Assembly: GCA_022800815.1 (NCBI GenBank)
Contig: JAAWRC010000039.1
Span: 1 to 32,122, forward strand
DNA length: 32,122 nucleotides
Origin: Lachnospiraceae bacterium
GTDB taxonomy: Bacteria; Bacillota; Clostridia; Lachnospirales; Lachnospiraceae
Direction: 5' to 3'
The notes under the pieces were generated by a model, which ran no database searches, was not told the DNA's origin, and saw only the letters and a list, made by a program, of their open reading frames with translations. This document shows positions 14,710-23,710 of this stretch, piece by piece; position 1 is the stretch's first letter, and each line of letters starts with the position of its first letter. The position numbers and the translations under genes were made by a program.

Positions 14710-16649
14710 TCCGCCAGTTCCTCCCAGCGCTCGTAGAGCGTGAGGAGACGGGCATCGTTCTCCTCCTTCTCTCTCGAGAGCTTCAGAAGCTCGCTCATGT
14801 TGGTGCAGATTTCCGGCAGGGCGGAGCGCTCGTCGATCTCGGCGTTCCGGTTCTCCAGGGCGGCGATCTCCTCCTCCGTTTTTCTAAGTTCGTTCAATCG
14901 TTTCCGTTCTCTGGCCTTCTCCTCCTTCTGCGCCTGCCAGTCAAGACGGGTGTCGGAGCCGGCGCTTTCCCTTGACGGCGGTGCGGAAGAAATGTCCGTC
15001 ATGTCCGCACGCTGCTCTGTGCCGTTTGCATAGAGTGCGGTCATGGCGTCCCGCTTTTCCAGATAATAATCATAGTTTCCAACGTAGTTCACGAAGGTCT
15101 GACCGGTCAGGTCCAGGATCCTGGTGGCGGTCCGGTTGATGAAATACCTGTCGTGGGAAACGTAGAGGACCGTCCCCGTGTAGCTGTTCAGGGCGTCCTC
15201 CAGAATTTCCTTGGAGACGATGTCCAGATGGTTGGTGGGTTCGTCCAGGATTAAGAGGTTGCTCTCGGAGAGCATCAGCTTTGCCAGGGAGACCCGTCCC
15301 CGCTCCCCGCCGCTCAAGTCCCCGATTCGTTTGAAGACGTCGTCCCCGGTGAAGAGGAAGGCGGCCAGGACACTTCGTACCTGGGTGTTGTCCATGTGCG
15401 GGTAGGCGTCCTGGAGCTCGTCGAACAGCGTCTTTTCCATGTGGAGAACCTGCTGTTCCTGGTCGTAATAGCCGATCTGCACCCGGGTGCCCAGCCGAAT
15501 CTGGCCGTGGTCGGCGGGCAGAAGGCCGTTGATGATTTTGAGGAGGGTGGTTTTCCCGGTGCCGTTGCTTCCGATGACGGCGACCCGCTCGCCCCGTTTG
15601 ATGTCGAATGACACGTCGGAGAAAAGCAGATGGGAGCCAAAGGATTTTCTGAGCTCCCGGACGGCAAGCACGTCATTTCCGCTCATGATCTGGGGCTCCA
15701 GCCGGATGTGCATGGCACTGGCGGCCTCCGTGGGTTTTTCGATCCGTTCCATTTTGGAGAGCATCTTCTCCCGGCTTTCGGCACGGCGGACGGATTTCTC
15801 CCGGTTGAAGGACTTGAGCTTTCGGATCACCTCCTCCTGGTGGCGAATCTCTGCCTGCTGATTCAGATATTCCTTCATCCTGGCTTCCCGCAGCATGGCC
15901 CGCTTCCCCGCATAATCCGTGTAATTGCCGGAGAACACGGAGAGGGTCCCCTGATCGATCTCGATAATCTTGGTCACGACCTTGTCGAGGAAATAGCGGT
16001 CATGGGCCACGATGAGGACGCTTCCGGGGTAATTTAACAGATAAGTCTCCAGCCAGGCGATGGAAGCCATGTCCAGATGGTTGGTGGGCTCGTCCAGCAG
16101 GATGATGTCCGGTTTGGAGAGCAGGAGCCTTCCGAGGTAGACTCTGGTTTTCTGCCCGCCGGAGAGGGTGGCCACCTGCTTGTCAAATTCCTCCTCCGAA
16201 AAGCCCAGGCCCTTTAGGACGCCGGTGATCTCGCTTTTCCAGGCATAGCCGTCCTTTTGCTCGAATTCGTGTCCGGCCCTGGCGTAGGCGTCCATCAGGC
16301 GCTCAAGCTCACCGCCGTCCGCATGCTTCATGGCCCGCTCCAGATCCCGGAGCTTGAGCTCCAGGTCGATGACGTCCTTTTTCACCTCCAGAAGGGTGTC
16401 GTAGATGGTCTGGCCGGAGGAGAGCTCCTGGTGCTGGGCCAGATAGCCCAAGGTCTTGTCTTTTGCGAGGACCACGGTTCCGCGGTCGGCGGCAAGTTCC
16501 CCCGTGATGATCTTCAACAGGGTGGATTTCCCGGCGCCGTTGATCCCCACGATGGCGGCCTTTTCCCGGTCTTCTATATGAAAAGAGCCGTTTTCAAGGA
16601 TGGAAACGTCTCCGAAGGCTTTGCTGATCTGATGGCAGGACAATATCAT
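14706..16649 (-). CDS. ABC-F family ATPase (Uup/YdiF-like translation factor)
   Basis: A 647-residue cytosolic protein with two ABC ATPase domains and no membrane segments. Walker A of domain 1 is GINGAGKST (35-43), with LSGGQ at about 162-166 and LLDEPTNHLDM after it. Domain 2 repeats the set (GSNGTGKTT, LSGGERGR, LILDEPTNHLDI). Between them lies the charged linker rich in Arg/Glu/Lys, and the C terminus is a predicted coiled coil (about 575-640). ABC-F proteins bind the ribosomal E site and relieve stalling; some protect against antibiotics. Length and C-terminal coil fit the YdiF/Uup branch rather than the shorter resistance factors. AAAGGAG precedes the ATG. Transcription is divergent from rex. 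Confidence 0.9.
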   Translation of the reverse strand: MILSCHQISKAFGDVSILENGSFHIEDREKAAIVGINGAGKSTLLKIITGELAADRGTVVLAKDKTLGYLAQHQELSSGQTIYDTLLEVKKDVIDLELKLRDLERAMKHADGGELERLMDAYARAGHEFEQKDGYAWKSEITGVLKGLGFSEEEFDKQVATLSGGQKTRVYLGRLLLSKPDIILLDEPTNHLDMASIAWLETYLLNYPGSVLIVAHDRYFLDKVVTKIIEIDQGTLSVFSGNYTDYAGKRAMLREARMKEYLNQQAEIRHQEEVIRKLKSFNREKSVRRAESREKMLSKMERIEKPTEAASAMHIRLEPQIMSGNDVLAVRELRKSFGSHLLFSDVSFDIKRGERVAVIGSNGTGKTTLLKIINGLLPADHGQIRLGTRVQIGYYDQEQQVLHMEKTLFDELQDAYPHMDNTQVRSVLAAFLFTGDDVFKRIGDLSGGERGRVSLAKLMLSESNLLILDEPTNHLDIVSKEILEDALNSYTGTVLYVSHDRYFINRTATRILDLTGQTFVNYVGNYDYYLEKRDAMTALYANGTEQRADMTDISSAPPSRESAGSDTRLDWQAQKEEKARERKRLNELRKTEEEIAALENRNAEIDERSALPEICTNMSELLKLSREKEENDARLLTLYERWEELAD

Positions 16650-16674
16650 GTCGTCTTCTCTCCTTTCTCAGACT

Positions 16675-16703
16675 ATTGTAACGGGACGGAAGAAAATTGT
16701 CAA
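16675..16703 (-). promoter_or_regulatory. Promoter of the ABC-F gene
   Basis: On the minus strand, consensus TTGACA (plus 16698-16703), a 17-base spacer and TACAAT (plus 16675-16680), then AAAGGAG and the ATG. The -35 box is one arm of an 8-4-8 palindrome whose other arm is the -35 box of rex. Confidence 0.75.
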
Positions 16704-16716
16704 AGCCATTTGACAA
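16697..16716. promoter_or_regulatory. Palindrome shared by two back-to-back -35 boxes; possible operator
   Basis: TTGTCAAA at 16697-16704, four bases, then its exact reverse complement at 16709-16716. Each arm contains the -35 hexamer of one of the divergent promoters. A repressor bound here would block both. The arms recall Rex operators (TTGTTAA/TTAACAA type), but spacing between comparable bases is two longer than that consensus, so Rex autoregulation is only a suggestion. Confidence 0.5.
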
Positions 16717-16738
16717 GAAAGTACAGGGAGTCTATAAT
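16710..16738 (+). promoter_or_regulatory. Promoter of rex
   Basis: Perfect consensus: TTGACA (16710-16715), 17 bases, TATAAT (16733-16738). The leader is about 35 bases before the GTG start of rex. Confidence 0.85.
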
Positions 16739-16778
16739 AAACAAGATAAGTAAATTTCAAAAAGACAAGGTGAAAGAC

Positions 16779-17417
16779 GTGGAACGGAAAGAAATATCCA
16801 ATGCGGTCATCAAGAGGCTTCCCCGGTATCACAGGTATTTGGGCGAGCTGTTGGAAAATGGGGTGGAGCGGATCTCTTCCAATGACCTCAGTGAGAAAAT
16901 GAGCGTGACCGCTTCCCAGATCCGGCAGGACCTGAATAATTTTGGCGGTTTTGGGCAGCAGGGTTATGGGTATAATGTAGAATATCTGTACAATGAGATT
17001 GCGAAGATTCTCGGAATCGACCGGAAGAACAACATGATTATCATCGGCGGCGGGAATTTCGGACAGGCGCTGACCAATTACTCCAATTTCGAGCGGAGAG
17101 GTTTTATGATCCAGGCGATCTTCGATATCAGCCCGGAGCGCATCGGGAAAAATGTCCGGAACATACCGACCCTGGACATGAAGGAACTGGAGCCCTTCCT
17201 TTCGGAACACGAGATCGACATTGCCGTGCTGACGATCCCCAAGCATGCGGCCCAGGAGGTGACGGACCGGCTGGTGTCCTGCGGGATCGGAGCCATCTGG
17301 AATTTTGCTCATTTGGACCTCCGGGTACCGGACTCGGTGGTGGTGGAGAACGTCCACCTGTCGGAGAGTCTGATGCAGCTTTCCTATCGGATTTCAGAAA
17401 AGCGGGAGCAGGGCTGA
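16779..17417 (+). CDS. rex: Redox-sensing transcriptional repressor Rex
   Basis: A 212-residue Rex. Residues 1-80 are the winged-helix DNA-binding domain (IKRLPRYHRYLGEL, SVTASQIRQDLNNFGGFGQQGYGY). Residues about 85-212 are an NAD(H)-binding Rossmann domain with MIIIGGGNFGQAL (86-98) and FDISPERIG. Rex senses the NADH/NAD+ ratio and represses fermentation and respiration genes when NADH is low. The open frame runs far upstream, through the ABC-F gene, but family length, AAGGTG at 16767 and the promoter at 16710-16738 place the start at GTG 16779; GTG 16770 is a weaker choice. It is transcribed divergently from the ABC-F gene. Confidence 0.93.
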   Translation: MERKEISNAVIKRLPRYHRYLGELLENGVERISSNDLSEKMSVTASQIRQDLNNFGGFGQQGYGYNVEYLYNEIAKILGIDRKNNMIIIGGGNFGQALTNYSNFERRGFMIQAIFDISPERIGKNVRNIPTLDMKELEPFLSEHEIDIAVLTIPKHAAQEVTDRLVSCGIGAIWNFAHLDLRVPDSVVVENVHLSESLMQLSYRISEKREQG

Positions 17418-17479
17418 AGCGGAGAGAATGGCTGCTCCGAACTTTGTGATCGGATTCCCCTGTCACTTTGGCGGGGGAT

Positions 17480-17508
17480 TTTCTCTATGCACGCACCCGT
17501 GCAGAGAA
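17480..17508. other. Strong hairpin between rex and the nnr fusion gene
   Basis: Two 6-bp helices (TTTCTC/GAGAAA and TGCACG/CGTGCA) separated by a two-base bulge and closed by a four-base loop. No T-run follows, so it is not a classical terminator, but it is the main structure in the 202-base gap between the two genes. The rest of that gap (17418-17619) holds no convincing gene. Confidence 0.4.
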
Positions 17509-17619
17509 AGTGTGTCGCAGAGGAGGTGCATGGACGGTGCGGCGAGTGGGGGCAGGGGGCCTTCCCCATTCGGCTGTGGGCATGCGGGGGAATCGTTTTG
17601 CTCAGGAAAGGAAAAGATA

Positions 17620-19188
17620 ATGCAGTATCTTCTGGATGACAGACAGATGAAGGCCGTGGATCGTTACAATATAGAAGAAATCGGGATTCCCTCGCTGGTT
17701 CTCATGGAGCGGGCGGCTCTCTTCGTGGCGGCCGAGGGAGAGCGGCTCTGTCCGGAGGGCGGTCTTGTGCGCCTGGTCTGCGGCACGGGCAACAACGGGG
17801 CGGACGGGCTGGCGGCGGCCAGGATGCTCTTCCTTCACGGCAGGAGGGTGGAGGTTTTCCTTCTGGGAAGACCGGAGCGGGCGACGGAGGAAAACAAGGT
17901 CCAGCGGGGCATTCTGCAAAAATTGGGGGTCCCGGTATACACGGCGGGCGGCTTTTTTGAATATGATAAGAGGGAGAGTGCTTCTCTGGTGGTGGACGCT
18001 CTCTTTGGCATCGGGCTTTCCAGGCCCCTTGAAGGGGAAGCGGCGGAGGCGGTTTCCCGCATGAACGAAGCGGGGAAGGCGGGAATCCCCATCCTTTCCG
18101 TGGACGTTCCGTCGGGACTTGCGGCGGGGACGGGCCGGGTCCTGGGGGTGGCGGTGCGGGCGGACGTGACCGTGACCTTCGGCTATGAGAAGCTTGGCAT
18201 GGCGCTCTATCCGGGGACGGAATATGCCGGGCACCGAGTCGTGGCGGACATCGGTTTTGCGGAGCCGCCCGACATGGCGGGGGTGGTCCGCACCTTTTGT
18301 CCCGGTGAGAGGGGATGGCTCCCTAAGCGGGCGGCGGACGGAAACAAGGGGACCTTTGGCCGGGTCTTTCTGGCGGCGGGAAGCCCCGGAATGTGCGGGG
18401 CGGCGTATTTTTCAGGGAAGGCGGCCGGAGTGAGCGGCGCCGGCCTGGTGCAGATTGGCACGGCGAGGGAGAACGTGCCGGTTTTGCAGACGTTGTTTCC
18501 GGAGGCGGTCGTCACGGTTCTGGACGCCGACGGGGAGCCGGGGAAGGGGTCGGGGGAGACGGACGCCCGGGGACAATCCCGTGAGCCTTTCCGGGAAGGC
18601 TCCGGTCTTCTTGGACGGGCGTCGGTCCTCGTGGCCGGGCCGGGGCTTTCCGTGAACGCTTCCGCAGGGAGGCTCTTAAAAATGCTTTTGCGGGAGCGGA
18701 AAGCCTGCGGCATCCCCTGTGTGCTGGATGCGGACGCCCTGAACCTTCTGGCGGGGGAGAGGGAGCTCCTGGCATACCTGGACGAAAAAACGATTCTGAC
18801 TCCCCACATGGGGGAGATGGCGAGACTGACGGGGAAAACGGTGGAGGAGCTGAAGGCGGACCCCGTCGGGGCGGCCAGGGCCTTCCATGAAACCCACGGC
18901 GTCGTCTGCGTGCTGAAGGACGCGCGCACGGTCGTGGCCTCCGAGAGGGGCGTCTACGTGAACCTTTCCGGCAACGACGGCATGGCCACGGGAGGTTCCG
19001 GCGATGTCCTGAGCGGAATCATTGGAGGCCTTCTGGCCGGGGGGATGGAGCCCTTCGAGGCGGCGGAGACGGGAGTCTATCTCCATGGTCTGGCCGGAGA
19101 TGCGGCGGCGGAGCGTCTGGGAAGGCGTTCGATGATGGCGGGGGACATTCTGGAGGCGGCAGCCGGGGTTTTCCGTGACTGGGAGTGA
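17620..19188 (+). CDS. nnr: Bifunctional NAD(P)H-hydrate epimerase / ADP-dependent NAD(P)H-hydrate dehydratase
   Basis: A 522-residue fusion that repairs damaged NADH and NADPH. Residues about 1-215 are the YjeF-N epimerase (VCGTGNNGADG at 53-63, DALFGIGL, SVDVPSGL). Residues about 225-510 are the ribokinase-like dehydratase (FLAAGSPGMCGAAYFS, PCVLDADALNLL, ILTPHMGEMARL, NDGMATGGSGDVLSG). Start ATG 17620 follows AGGAAAGGA and fits the family N terminus; the open frame extends upstream without family similarity. A charged, low-complexity stretch (about residues 305-330) looks like a lineage-specific insertion. The next gene begins 43 bases downstream, with alr as in many Firmicutes. Confidence 0.92.
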   Translation: MQYLLDDRQMKAVDRYNIEEIGIPSLVLMERAALFVAAEGERLCPEGGLVRLVCGTGNNGADGLAAARMLFLHGRRVEVFLLGRPERATEENKVQRGILQKLGVPVYTAGGFFEYDKRESASLVVDALFGIGLSRPLEGEAAEAVSRMNEAGKAGIPILSVDVPSGLAAGTGRVLGVAVRADVTVTFGYEKLGMALYPGTEYAGHRVVADIGFAEPPDMAGVVRTFCPGERGWLPKRAADGNKGTFGRVFLAAGSPGMCGAAYFSGKAAGVSGAGLVQIGTARENVPVLQTLFPEAVVTVLDADGEPGKGSGETDARGQSREPFREGSGLLGRASVLVAGPGLSVNASAGRLLKMLLRERKACGIPCVLDADALNLLAGERELLAYLDEKTILTPHMGEMARLTGKTVEELKADPVGAARAFHETHGVVCVLKDARTVVASERGVYVNLSGNDGMATGGSGDVLSGIIGGLLAGGMEPFEAAETGVYLHGLAGDAAAERLGRRSMMAGDILEAAAGVFRDWE

Positions 19189-19231
19189 GAGCTTCCAGGA
19201 GAATTTCCGGAAAAGACGAGGGAGGAATGAT

Positions 19232-20416
19232 ATGGAATACTACAGCCGCGTGGCGGCGTTGGTCGACTTGGACGCAATCTATGAGAACTTAAAGGCGCTT
19301 AAGGCGAATACCAGGCCGGGGACGAAAATCTGTGCGGTGGTCAAGACAGACGGATACGGCCACGGTGCCGTTCCCATTGCGAAACGGGTTCACGGACTGG
19401 CGGATTTTTTTGCGGTGGCCACCGTGGAGGAGGCTTTTCAGCTGAGACGGCACGGGATTACAGAGCCGATTCTGGTCCTGGGATACACGCAGGAGGAGGC
19501 TTTTTCACAGGCGATCCGGCAAAAGATCCGTCTGACGGTCTACGATTATGAGACGGCGGAGACGGTGTCGAGGACGGCGGCCGCCCTGGGGGAGACGGCT
19601 TACCTCCACATGAAGCTGGAGACCGGCATGAACCGTCTGGGATTTCTGCCGGGGAAGGCGGCCCTGCAGGCGGCGGAGCGGATGGGCGGGCTTCCCGGAA
19701 TCTGCCTGGAGGGGCTGTTCAGCCATTTCGCAAGGGCGGACGAGACGGACAAAGAGTCCGCAAGGGGACAGTACCGCAGGTTTTCCGAATTTGTGGAGGC
19801 GCTTGCCGGGTGCGGCATCGAGATCCCGGTGAAGCACATGGGAAACAGTGCGGCGATCCTTGACCTGCCGGAGTATGATCTGGACATGGTGCGGGCGGGA
19901 ATCGCCCTCTACGGGATGTATCCCTCGGAGGCGGTGGACAGGGAGCGGGCGGCACTCCGACCGGCCCTTGCGCTTAAGGCCAGGGTCATCTTCGTCAAGG
20001 ATGTCGAGGCCGGGGAGAGTGTTGGCTACGGCGGAACCTTCACGGCGGCGAGGAGGACCAGAGTCGCCACCGTCGCCGTCGGCTACGGGGACGGCTATCC
20101 CAGAAATCTTTCCGGCAGGGCCTCCCTCCTCCTCCATGGAAAACGGGCGCCCATCGCAGGGCGGGTCTGCATGGACCAGGTGATGGCGGACGTGACGGAG
20201 GTGGAAGGCGTGAAGGCGGGGGACGAGGCGGTCCTCGTGGGGGAGGACTGCGGCGAGCGGATTACCGTGGAGGAGCTTGCGGGGCTTGCCGGAACCTTCA
20301 ACTATGAATTTGTCTGCGGGCTGGGGAAACGGATCCCCAGGATCTATGAGAGCGGCGGCAGGGTCGTCGGTCGGAAGGATTACTTTGCGGACGAATACCG
20401 GATAGAGCTTCCCTGA
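19232..20416 (+). CDS. alr: Alanine racemase
   Basis: A 394-residue PLP-dependent racemase making D-alanine for peptidoglycan. The PLP lysine is Lys38 in [13 protein letters not shown]; Tyr266 in [10 protein letters not shown] is the second catalytic base. [21 protein letters not shown] and [11 protein letters not shown] are all at the expected places, with the C-terminal beta domain intact. Start ATG 19232 follows GGGAGGAATGAT; the frame stays open to 19175 but that part overlaps the nnr gene. It is immediately upstream of mazF, an arrangement known from Bacillus, where an antitoxin gene sits between them; none is visible here. Confidence 0.93.
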   Translation: MEYYSRVAALVDLDAIYENLKALKANTRPGTKICAVVKTDGYGHGAVPIAKRVHGLADFFAVATVEEAFQLRRHGITEPILVLGYTQEEAFSQAIRQKIRLTVYDYETAETVSRTAAALGETAYLHMKLETGMNRLGFLPGKAALQAAERMGGLPGICLEGLFSHFARADETDKESARGQYRRFSEFVEALAGCGIEIPVKHMGNSAAILDLPEYDLDMVRAGIALYGMYPSEAVDRERAALRPALALKARVIFVKDVEAGESVGYGGTFTAARRTRVATVAVGYGDGYPRNLSGRASLLLHGKRAPIAGRVCMDQVMADVTEVEGVKAGDEAVLVGEDCGERITVEELAGLAGTFNYEFVCGLGKRIPRIYESGGRVVGRKDYFADEYRIELP

Positions 20417-20417
20417 T

Positions 20418-20505
20418 CCCTAATGCATGCGCTTTGCGCAGAGAATTAAGGTATACCCAAAGGGCACCCCCTAATGCATGCGCTTCACGCGGTAAATTAA
20501 GGTAT
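20418..20505. repeat. Two tandem 37-base repeats between alr and mazF
   Basis: Units 20418-20454 and 20469-20505, offset 51 bases. The first 17 bases (CCCTAATGCATGCGCTT) and last 11 (AATTAAGGTAT) are identical; the middle nine differ at five positions. Unit 1 contains a perfect TGCGC-TTT-GCGCA mini-hairpin; unit 2 keeps only a GCG/CGC core. They resemble small dispersed palindromic repeats and fill most of the 155-base gap, which has no gene. Confidence 0.75.
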
Positions 20506-20571
20506 GAACCGAAGAAACATTGGAAATACTTAAAAGGAACCACCAATGTAGAATCGGAGTGTGAAAGGAAA

Positions 20572-20916
20572 ATGATTAGGAGAGGCGATATTTATTATGC
20601 GGACCTGCGGCCGGTCATCGGCTCGGAGCAGGGGGGAGTCCGTCCCGTTTTGATTATCCAGAACGACACCGGGAACCGGCACAGTCCCACGGTAATCTGT
20701 GCGGCCATTACCTCGAGAATGAACAAGGCAAAGCTGCCGACCCACGTGGAGCTCAAGGCGGACAGGTGCCAGATGGTCAAGGATTCGGTGATTCTCTTAG
20801 AGCAGCTTCGGACCATTGACAAGCAGAGACTGAAGGAAAAGATTTGCCATCTGGACGAGGTGCTCTTGGGGAAAGTGAATACGGCGCTGTTAATCAGCCT
20901 CGACCTGTTTACATAG
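20572..20916 (+). CDS. mazF: MazF/PemK-family endoribonuclease toxin
   Basis: A 114-residue MazF, normal length. [20 protein letters not shown] and [12 protein letters not shown] form the first strands, ICAAITSRM the following core, and [11 protein letters not shown] the late conserved block with Gln-Leu-Arg-Thr. MazF cuts single-stranded RNA at short motifs and is normally held by a MazE antitoxin. ATG 20572 follows GAAAGGAA; the open frame upstream runs through the tandem repeat and is not coding. No MazE-like gene precedes it: the gap to alr is 155 bases and taken up by repeats. The antitoxin may be elsewhere, or the protein may act without one. Confidence 0.92.
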   Translation: MIRRGDIYYADLRPVIGSEQGGVRPVLIIQNDTGNRHSPTVICAAITSRMNKAKLPTHVELKADRCQMVKDSVILLEQLRTIDKQRLKEKICHLDEVLLGKVNTALLISLDLFT

Positions 20917-20952
20917 GTCCAGGGCAAAAGAAAAAGGAGTTGAAAAAGAAAC

Positions 20953-22281
20953 ATGGACGAAGGGTATTCGCCCTGGAGTTTGTTATTTCTGATTGGAATC
21001 ATTGTCATTGAGACGATTTTCTGCGGTTTCGAGGTGGCACTTCACGAGTTGTCCGTCACGGAGCTTCAGAGACGGAAGGAAGAGGGAGAGAAGCGGGCGG
21101 AAGGGCTCCTGCGCATGCTGGGGCGTTCCTTCACTTATTCCTCCGTGGTTCTCATCGCCTCTGCGCTGAACGGGCTTTTTGCCGGGGCCATGCTCCTTAG
21201 GCAGGGGCAGCTCTTCCTCTTACATAGCTTGTTCGGGAGCGGGCAGGAGGGCGGTTTCAGGGGCCCGGGCCTTCTGGCCGTCTCTGCGTTTCTGTTGATT
21301 TTTCTTCTGGTCACGGGGACGGTGTCCGCAAAACGGATCGCCAGACGGTATCCGAGGGGCTGGGCTTACCGCCTCTACTGGCCGGTGCGGATTCTTTCGC
21401 TGCCCTATTACCCCTTCGCCTGTCTGGCGGGGCTGGCTTCCCGGCTGATCGCCGGGATTTTCAAGGCGGGGCCGGGCGCCGGTGCGGACAACGTGACGGA
21501 GGAGGACATCATGACCATGGTCAACGAGGGCCATGTGCAGGGGGTCATCGAGGCCAGCGAGGCGGAGATGATCACCAATATTTTTGAGTTCGACGACAAG
21601 GACGCCGGGGACATCATGACCCACAGAAGCAATATCACGGCGCTCAACGAGGAGCTGACCCTCAACGAGGCCCTGGAGATCATGCTGGACGGGAGCAATT
21701 CCCGGTATCCGGTTTACAAGGAAAATCTGGACGACATTACCGGGATCGTCCATCTGAAGGATGCGGTGCTTTACCAGAAGCGGAAGGGCCTGGGGGACAG
21801 GAAGCTCAAGGAGCTGGGCGGACTTTTGAGGAGGGCGCCGTTCATTCCGGTGACCAGGAACATACGGAAGCTGTTCGAGGTGATGCGATTAAAGAAAATC
21901 CAGATGGTGATCGTGATCGACGGGTACGGCCAGGTGGAAGGCCTGATCACCATGGAGGACATTCTGGAGGAGATCGTCGGAAATATTCTGGACGAGTACG
22001 ACGAGGAGGAAGCTTACATCCGCAGGCAGGGAGACGGATGGCTGATGGAGGGGGTCTCGCCCCTTGCGGACGTGGAGAAGGTTCTGGGTCTGGAATTCGA
22101 GGAGGAGGATTACGACACCCTCAACGGGTTTCTGATTTCCAGGCTGGACCGGATTCCCTCCGAGGAGGAGCGGCCGGACGTGATTTACGGAAATTACCGC
22201 TTCCTGGTGCTCAAGGTGGAAAACAAGAAGATAAACCTGGTGCGGGTCGAACGGCTTCCAGAGGAAGAGGGACATGAATAA
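20953..22281 (+). CDS. CNNM/CorC-family membrane protein (hemolysin-related, CBS pair)
   Basis: A 442-residue membrane protein. The N-terminal DUF21/CNNM region has about three or four membrane helices (residues about 8-27, 58-80, 103-128, 145-165). Two CBS units follow (DIMTHRSNITALNEE; FIPVTRNIRKLFEVM with IDGYGQVEGLITMEDILEEI), then a CorC_HlyC C-terminal domain (DGWLMEGVSPLADVEKVLG). Family members are linked to magnesium/cobalt efflux. AAGGAG lies a little far (about 13 bases) before the ATG. The stop overlaps the MATE gene start by eight bases, so the two are co-translated. Hemolytic activity is historical naming, not implied. Confidence 0.9.
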   Translation: MDEGYSPWSLLFLIGIIVIETIFCGFEVALHELSVTELQRRKEEGEKRAEGLLRMLGRSFTYSSVVLIASALNGLFAGAMLLRQGQLFLLHSLFGSGQEGGFRGPGLLAVSAFLLIFLLVTGTVSAKRIARRYPRGWAYRLYWPVRILSLPYYPFACLAGLASRLIAGIFKAGPGAGADNVTEEDIMTMVNEGHVQGVIEASEAEMITNIFEFDDKDAGDIMTHRSNITALNEELTLNEALEIMLDGSNSRYPVYKENLDDITGIVHLKDAVLYQKRKGLGDRKLKELGGLLRRAPFIPVTRNIRKLFEVMRLKKIQMVIVIDGYGQVEGLITMEDILEEIVGNILDEYDEEEAYIRRQGDGWLMEGVSPLADVEKVLGLEFEEEDYDTLNGFLISRLDRIPSEEERPDVIYGNYRFLVLKVENKKINLVRVERLPEEEGHE

Positions 22282-23647
22282 GAATATAAAATCGATTTTT
22301 TCGGATCCGATTTTTTTAAGAAAAACGGTGATGATCGCAGTGCCTGTGGCAGCGCAGGCACTTTTAAATACGGTGACGAACATGGTGGACACGCTGATGA
22401 TCGGGACGCTGGGGGAGACGGTGATTGCCGGCGTGGGCCTTGCCAACAAGGTGTTTTTCGTGTTCAACCTGTTAATCTTCGGCATTGCCAGCGGGACCTC
22501 GGTGCTCAGCGCCCAGTTTTGGGGAAACCATGACGTGAAGAACATCCGGAAGGTCCTGGGGCTCTCCCTGTTGATGGGACTTTTCGGTTCCCTGTTTTTT
22601 GTGCTGCCGGGCCTGTCCGTTCCGAGAACGGTGATGCGGATCTTCACGGACAGCCCGGCTTCCTCGGGGGCCGGCGCCGAATATCTGCGGCTGGTGTGTC
22701 TGAGTTACCCCTTTACCGCGGTTACGAACATTTATGTGGCGGTCATGCGTTCCATGGGCCGGGTGAAAACGCCGGTGATCACCAGCCTGATTGCGATTTT
22801 TGTCAACATTCTGTTGAATTACACGCTGATCTTCGGCCATTTCGGGGTCCCGGCCCTGGGGGTCACCGGTGCGGCCATCGCCACTCTCACGGCCCGCATC
22901 GTGGAGATGAGCTGCGTCTTTATTTATACATACGGCTGGAAGACGGAGCTGGCGGCTCGGTTTTCCGAGTTTTTCAGCTACTCCCGCTCCTTGCTTAAGG
23001 AGTATGTCAGGACCTCCTTTCCCGTGATCGGAAACGAGTTCATGTGGGGGCTGGGGGTGACCATGTACTCTCTGGCTTACGGAAGAATGGGGGACACGGC
23101 GGTGGCGGCCATCACCATCTCCCAGACCGTCCAGGACATGATCATGGTGTTTTTCCAGGGCATTGCGGCGGCGTCCTCCGTGATTCTCGGCAACGAGCTG
23201 GGGGCGGGACGGAAGGCGGAGGCGGAGGCGGACGCCTCCAGGCTCCTGTGGCTCCAGACGTTCTTGTCCCTGGCTCTCGGGGCGTTCTGCATTCTGACCA
23301 GGAATCTTCTGGTGGGCATTTACGACGTGTCGGCCGAGACCTTCCGGGAGGCTTCCCTGTGCATGGTGGTCTATGGGATTTTCCTTCCCTTTAAGATGCT
23401 CAACCTCGTGGCCATCGTCGGGATCTTGAGGAGCGGCGGCGACACCAGGTTCTGTCTGCTCCTGGACACGGGGAGCGTCTGGTTGATCGGCGTGCCCCTG
23501 ACCTTCTTAGGCGCACTGTTTTTCCGTCTTCCCATCCATCTGGTCTTTGCCATGACCATGACGGAGGAGGTGGTCAAGTTCTTCGTCGCTTACTGGAGAT
23601 ATAAAAAGAGAAAATGGCTCAGGAATTTGACGGAGGGGATTTTGTAG
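22274..23647 (+). CDS. MATE-family efflux transporter
   Basis: A 457-residue polytopic protein of the multidrug and toxin extrusion family, with about 12 membrane helices in two similar halves. VPVAAQALLNTVTNMVDTLMIG at the N terminus and the matching VIGNEFMWGLGVTMYSLAYG at about residue 250 mark the two repeats; GIASGTSVLSAQFWGN and ASSVILGNELGAGR are paired family motifs. It would export cationic compounds in exchange for Na+ or H+. The start overlaps the CNNM gene. Substrate unknown. Confidence 0.9.
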   Translation: MNKNIKSIFSDPIFLRKTVMIAVPVAAQALLNTVTNMVDTLMIGTLGETVIAGVGLANKVFFVFNLLIFGIASGTSVLSAQFWGNHDVKNIRKVLGLSLLMGLFGSLFFVLPGLSVPRTVMRIFTDSPASSGAGAEYLRLVCLSYPFTAVTNIYVAVMRSMGRVKTPVITSLIAIFVNILLNYTLIFGHFGVPALGVTGAAIATLTARIVEMSCVFIYTYGWKTELAARFSEFFSYSRSLLKEYVRTSFPVIGNEFMWGLGVTMYSLAYGRMGDTAVAAITISQTVQDMIMVFFQGIAAASSVILGNELGAGRKAEAEADASRLLWLQTFLSLALGAFCILTRNLLVGIYDVSAETFREASLCMVVYGIFLPFKMLNLVAIVGILRSGGDTRFCLLLDTGSVWLIGVPLTFLGALFFRLPIHLVFAMTMTEEVVKFFVAYWRYKKRKWLRNLTEGIL

Positions 23648-23710
23648 GAGTGGTTTTGGGCGAGCGGACTGCGTTGGCATCTGCATGTCAGGATTTTGTG
23701 GGATTTGTGC

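Noticed and set aside
16697-16716. Firm call of a Rex operator
   Set aside because: Half-site spacing is two bases longer than the consensus I know, and the palindrome is already explained by two -35 boxes; kept only as a hypothesis.
16257-16778. N-terminal extension of Rex
   Set aside because: Runs antisense through the ABC-F gene and through the rex promoter; Rex length and motifs fit a start at 16779.
16668-17357. 229-codon minus-strand frame over rex
   Set aside because: Antisense shadow of a clear Rex gene with its own consensus promoter; translation shows no family.
18207-18929. 240-codon minus-strand frame over the nnr gene
   Set aside because: Antisense shadow, Ser/Pro/Arg-rich, over a gene with intact motifs along its length.
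20418-20505. CRISPR array
   Set aside because: Only two units, internal variation in the repeat, a 14-base spacer and no cas genes.
22038-22277. 79-codon plus-strand frame inside the CNNM gene
   Set aside because: Out-of-frame shadow of a well-supported gene, with glycine-rich composition from GC-rich codons.
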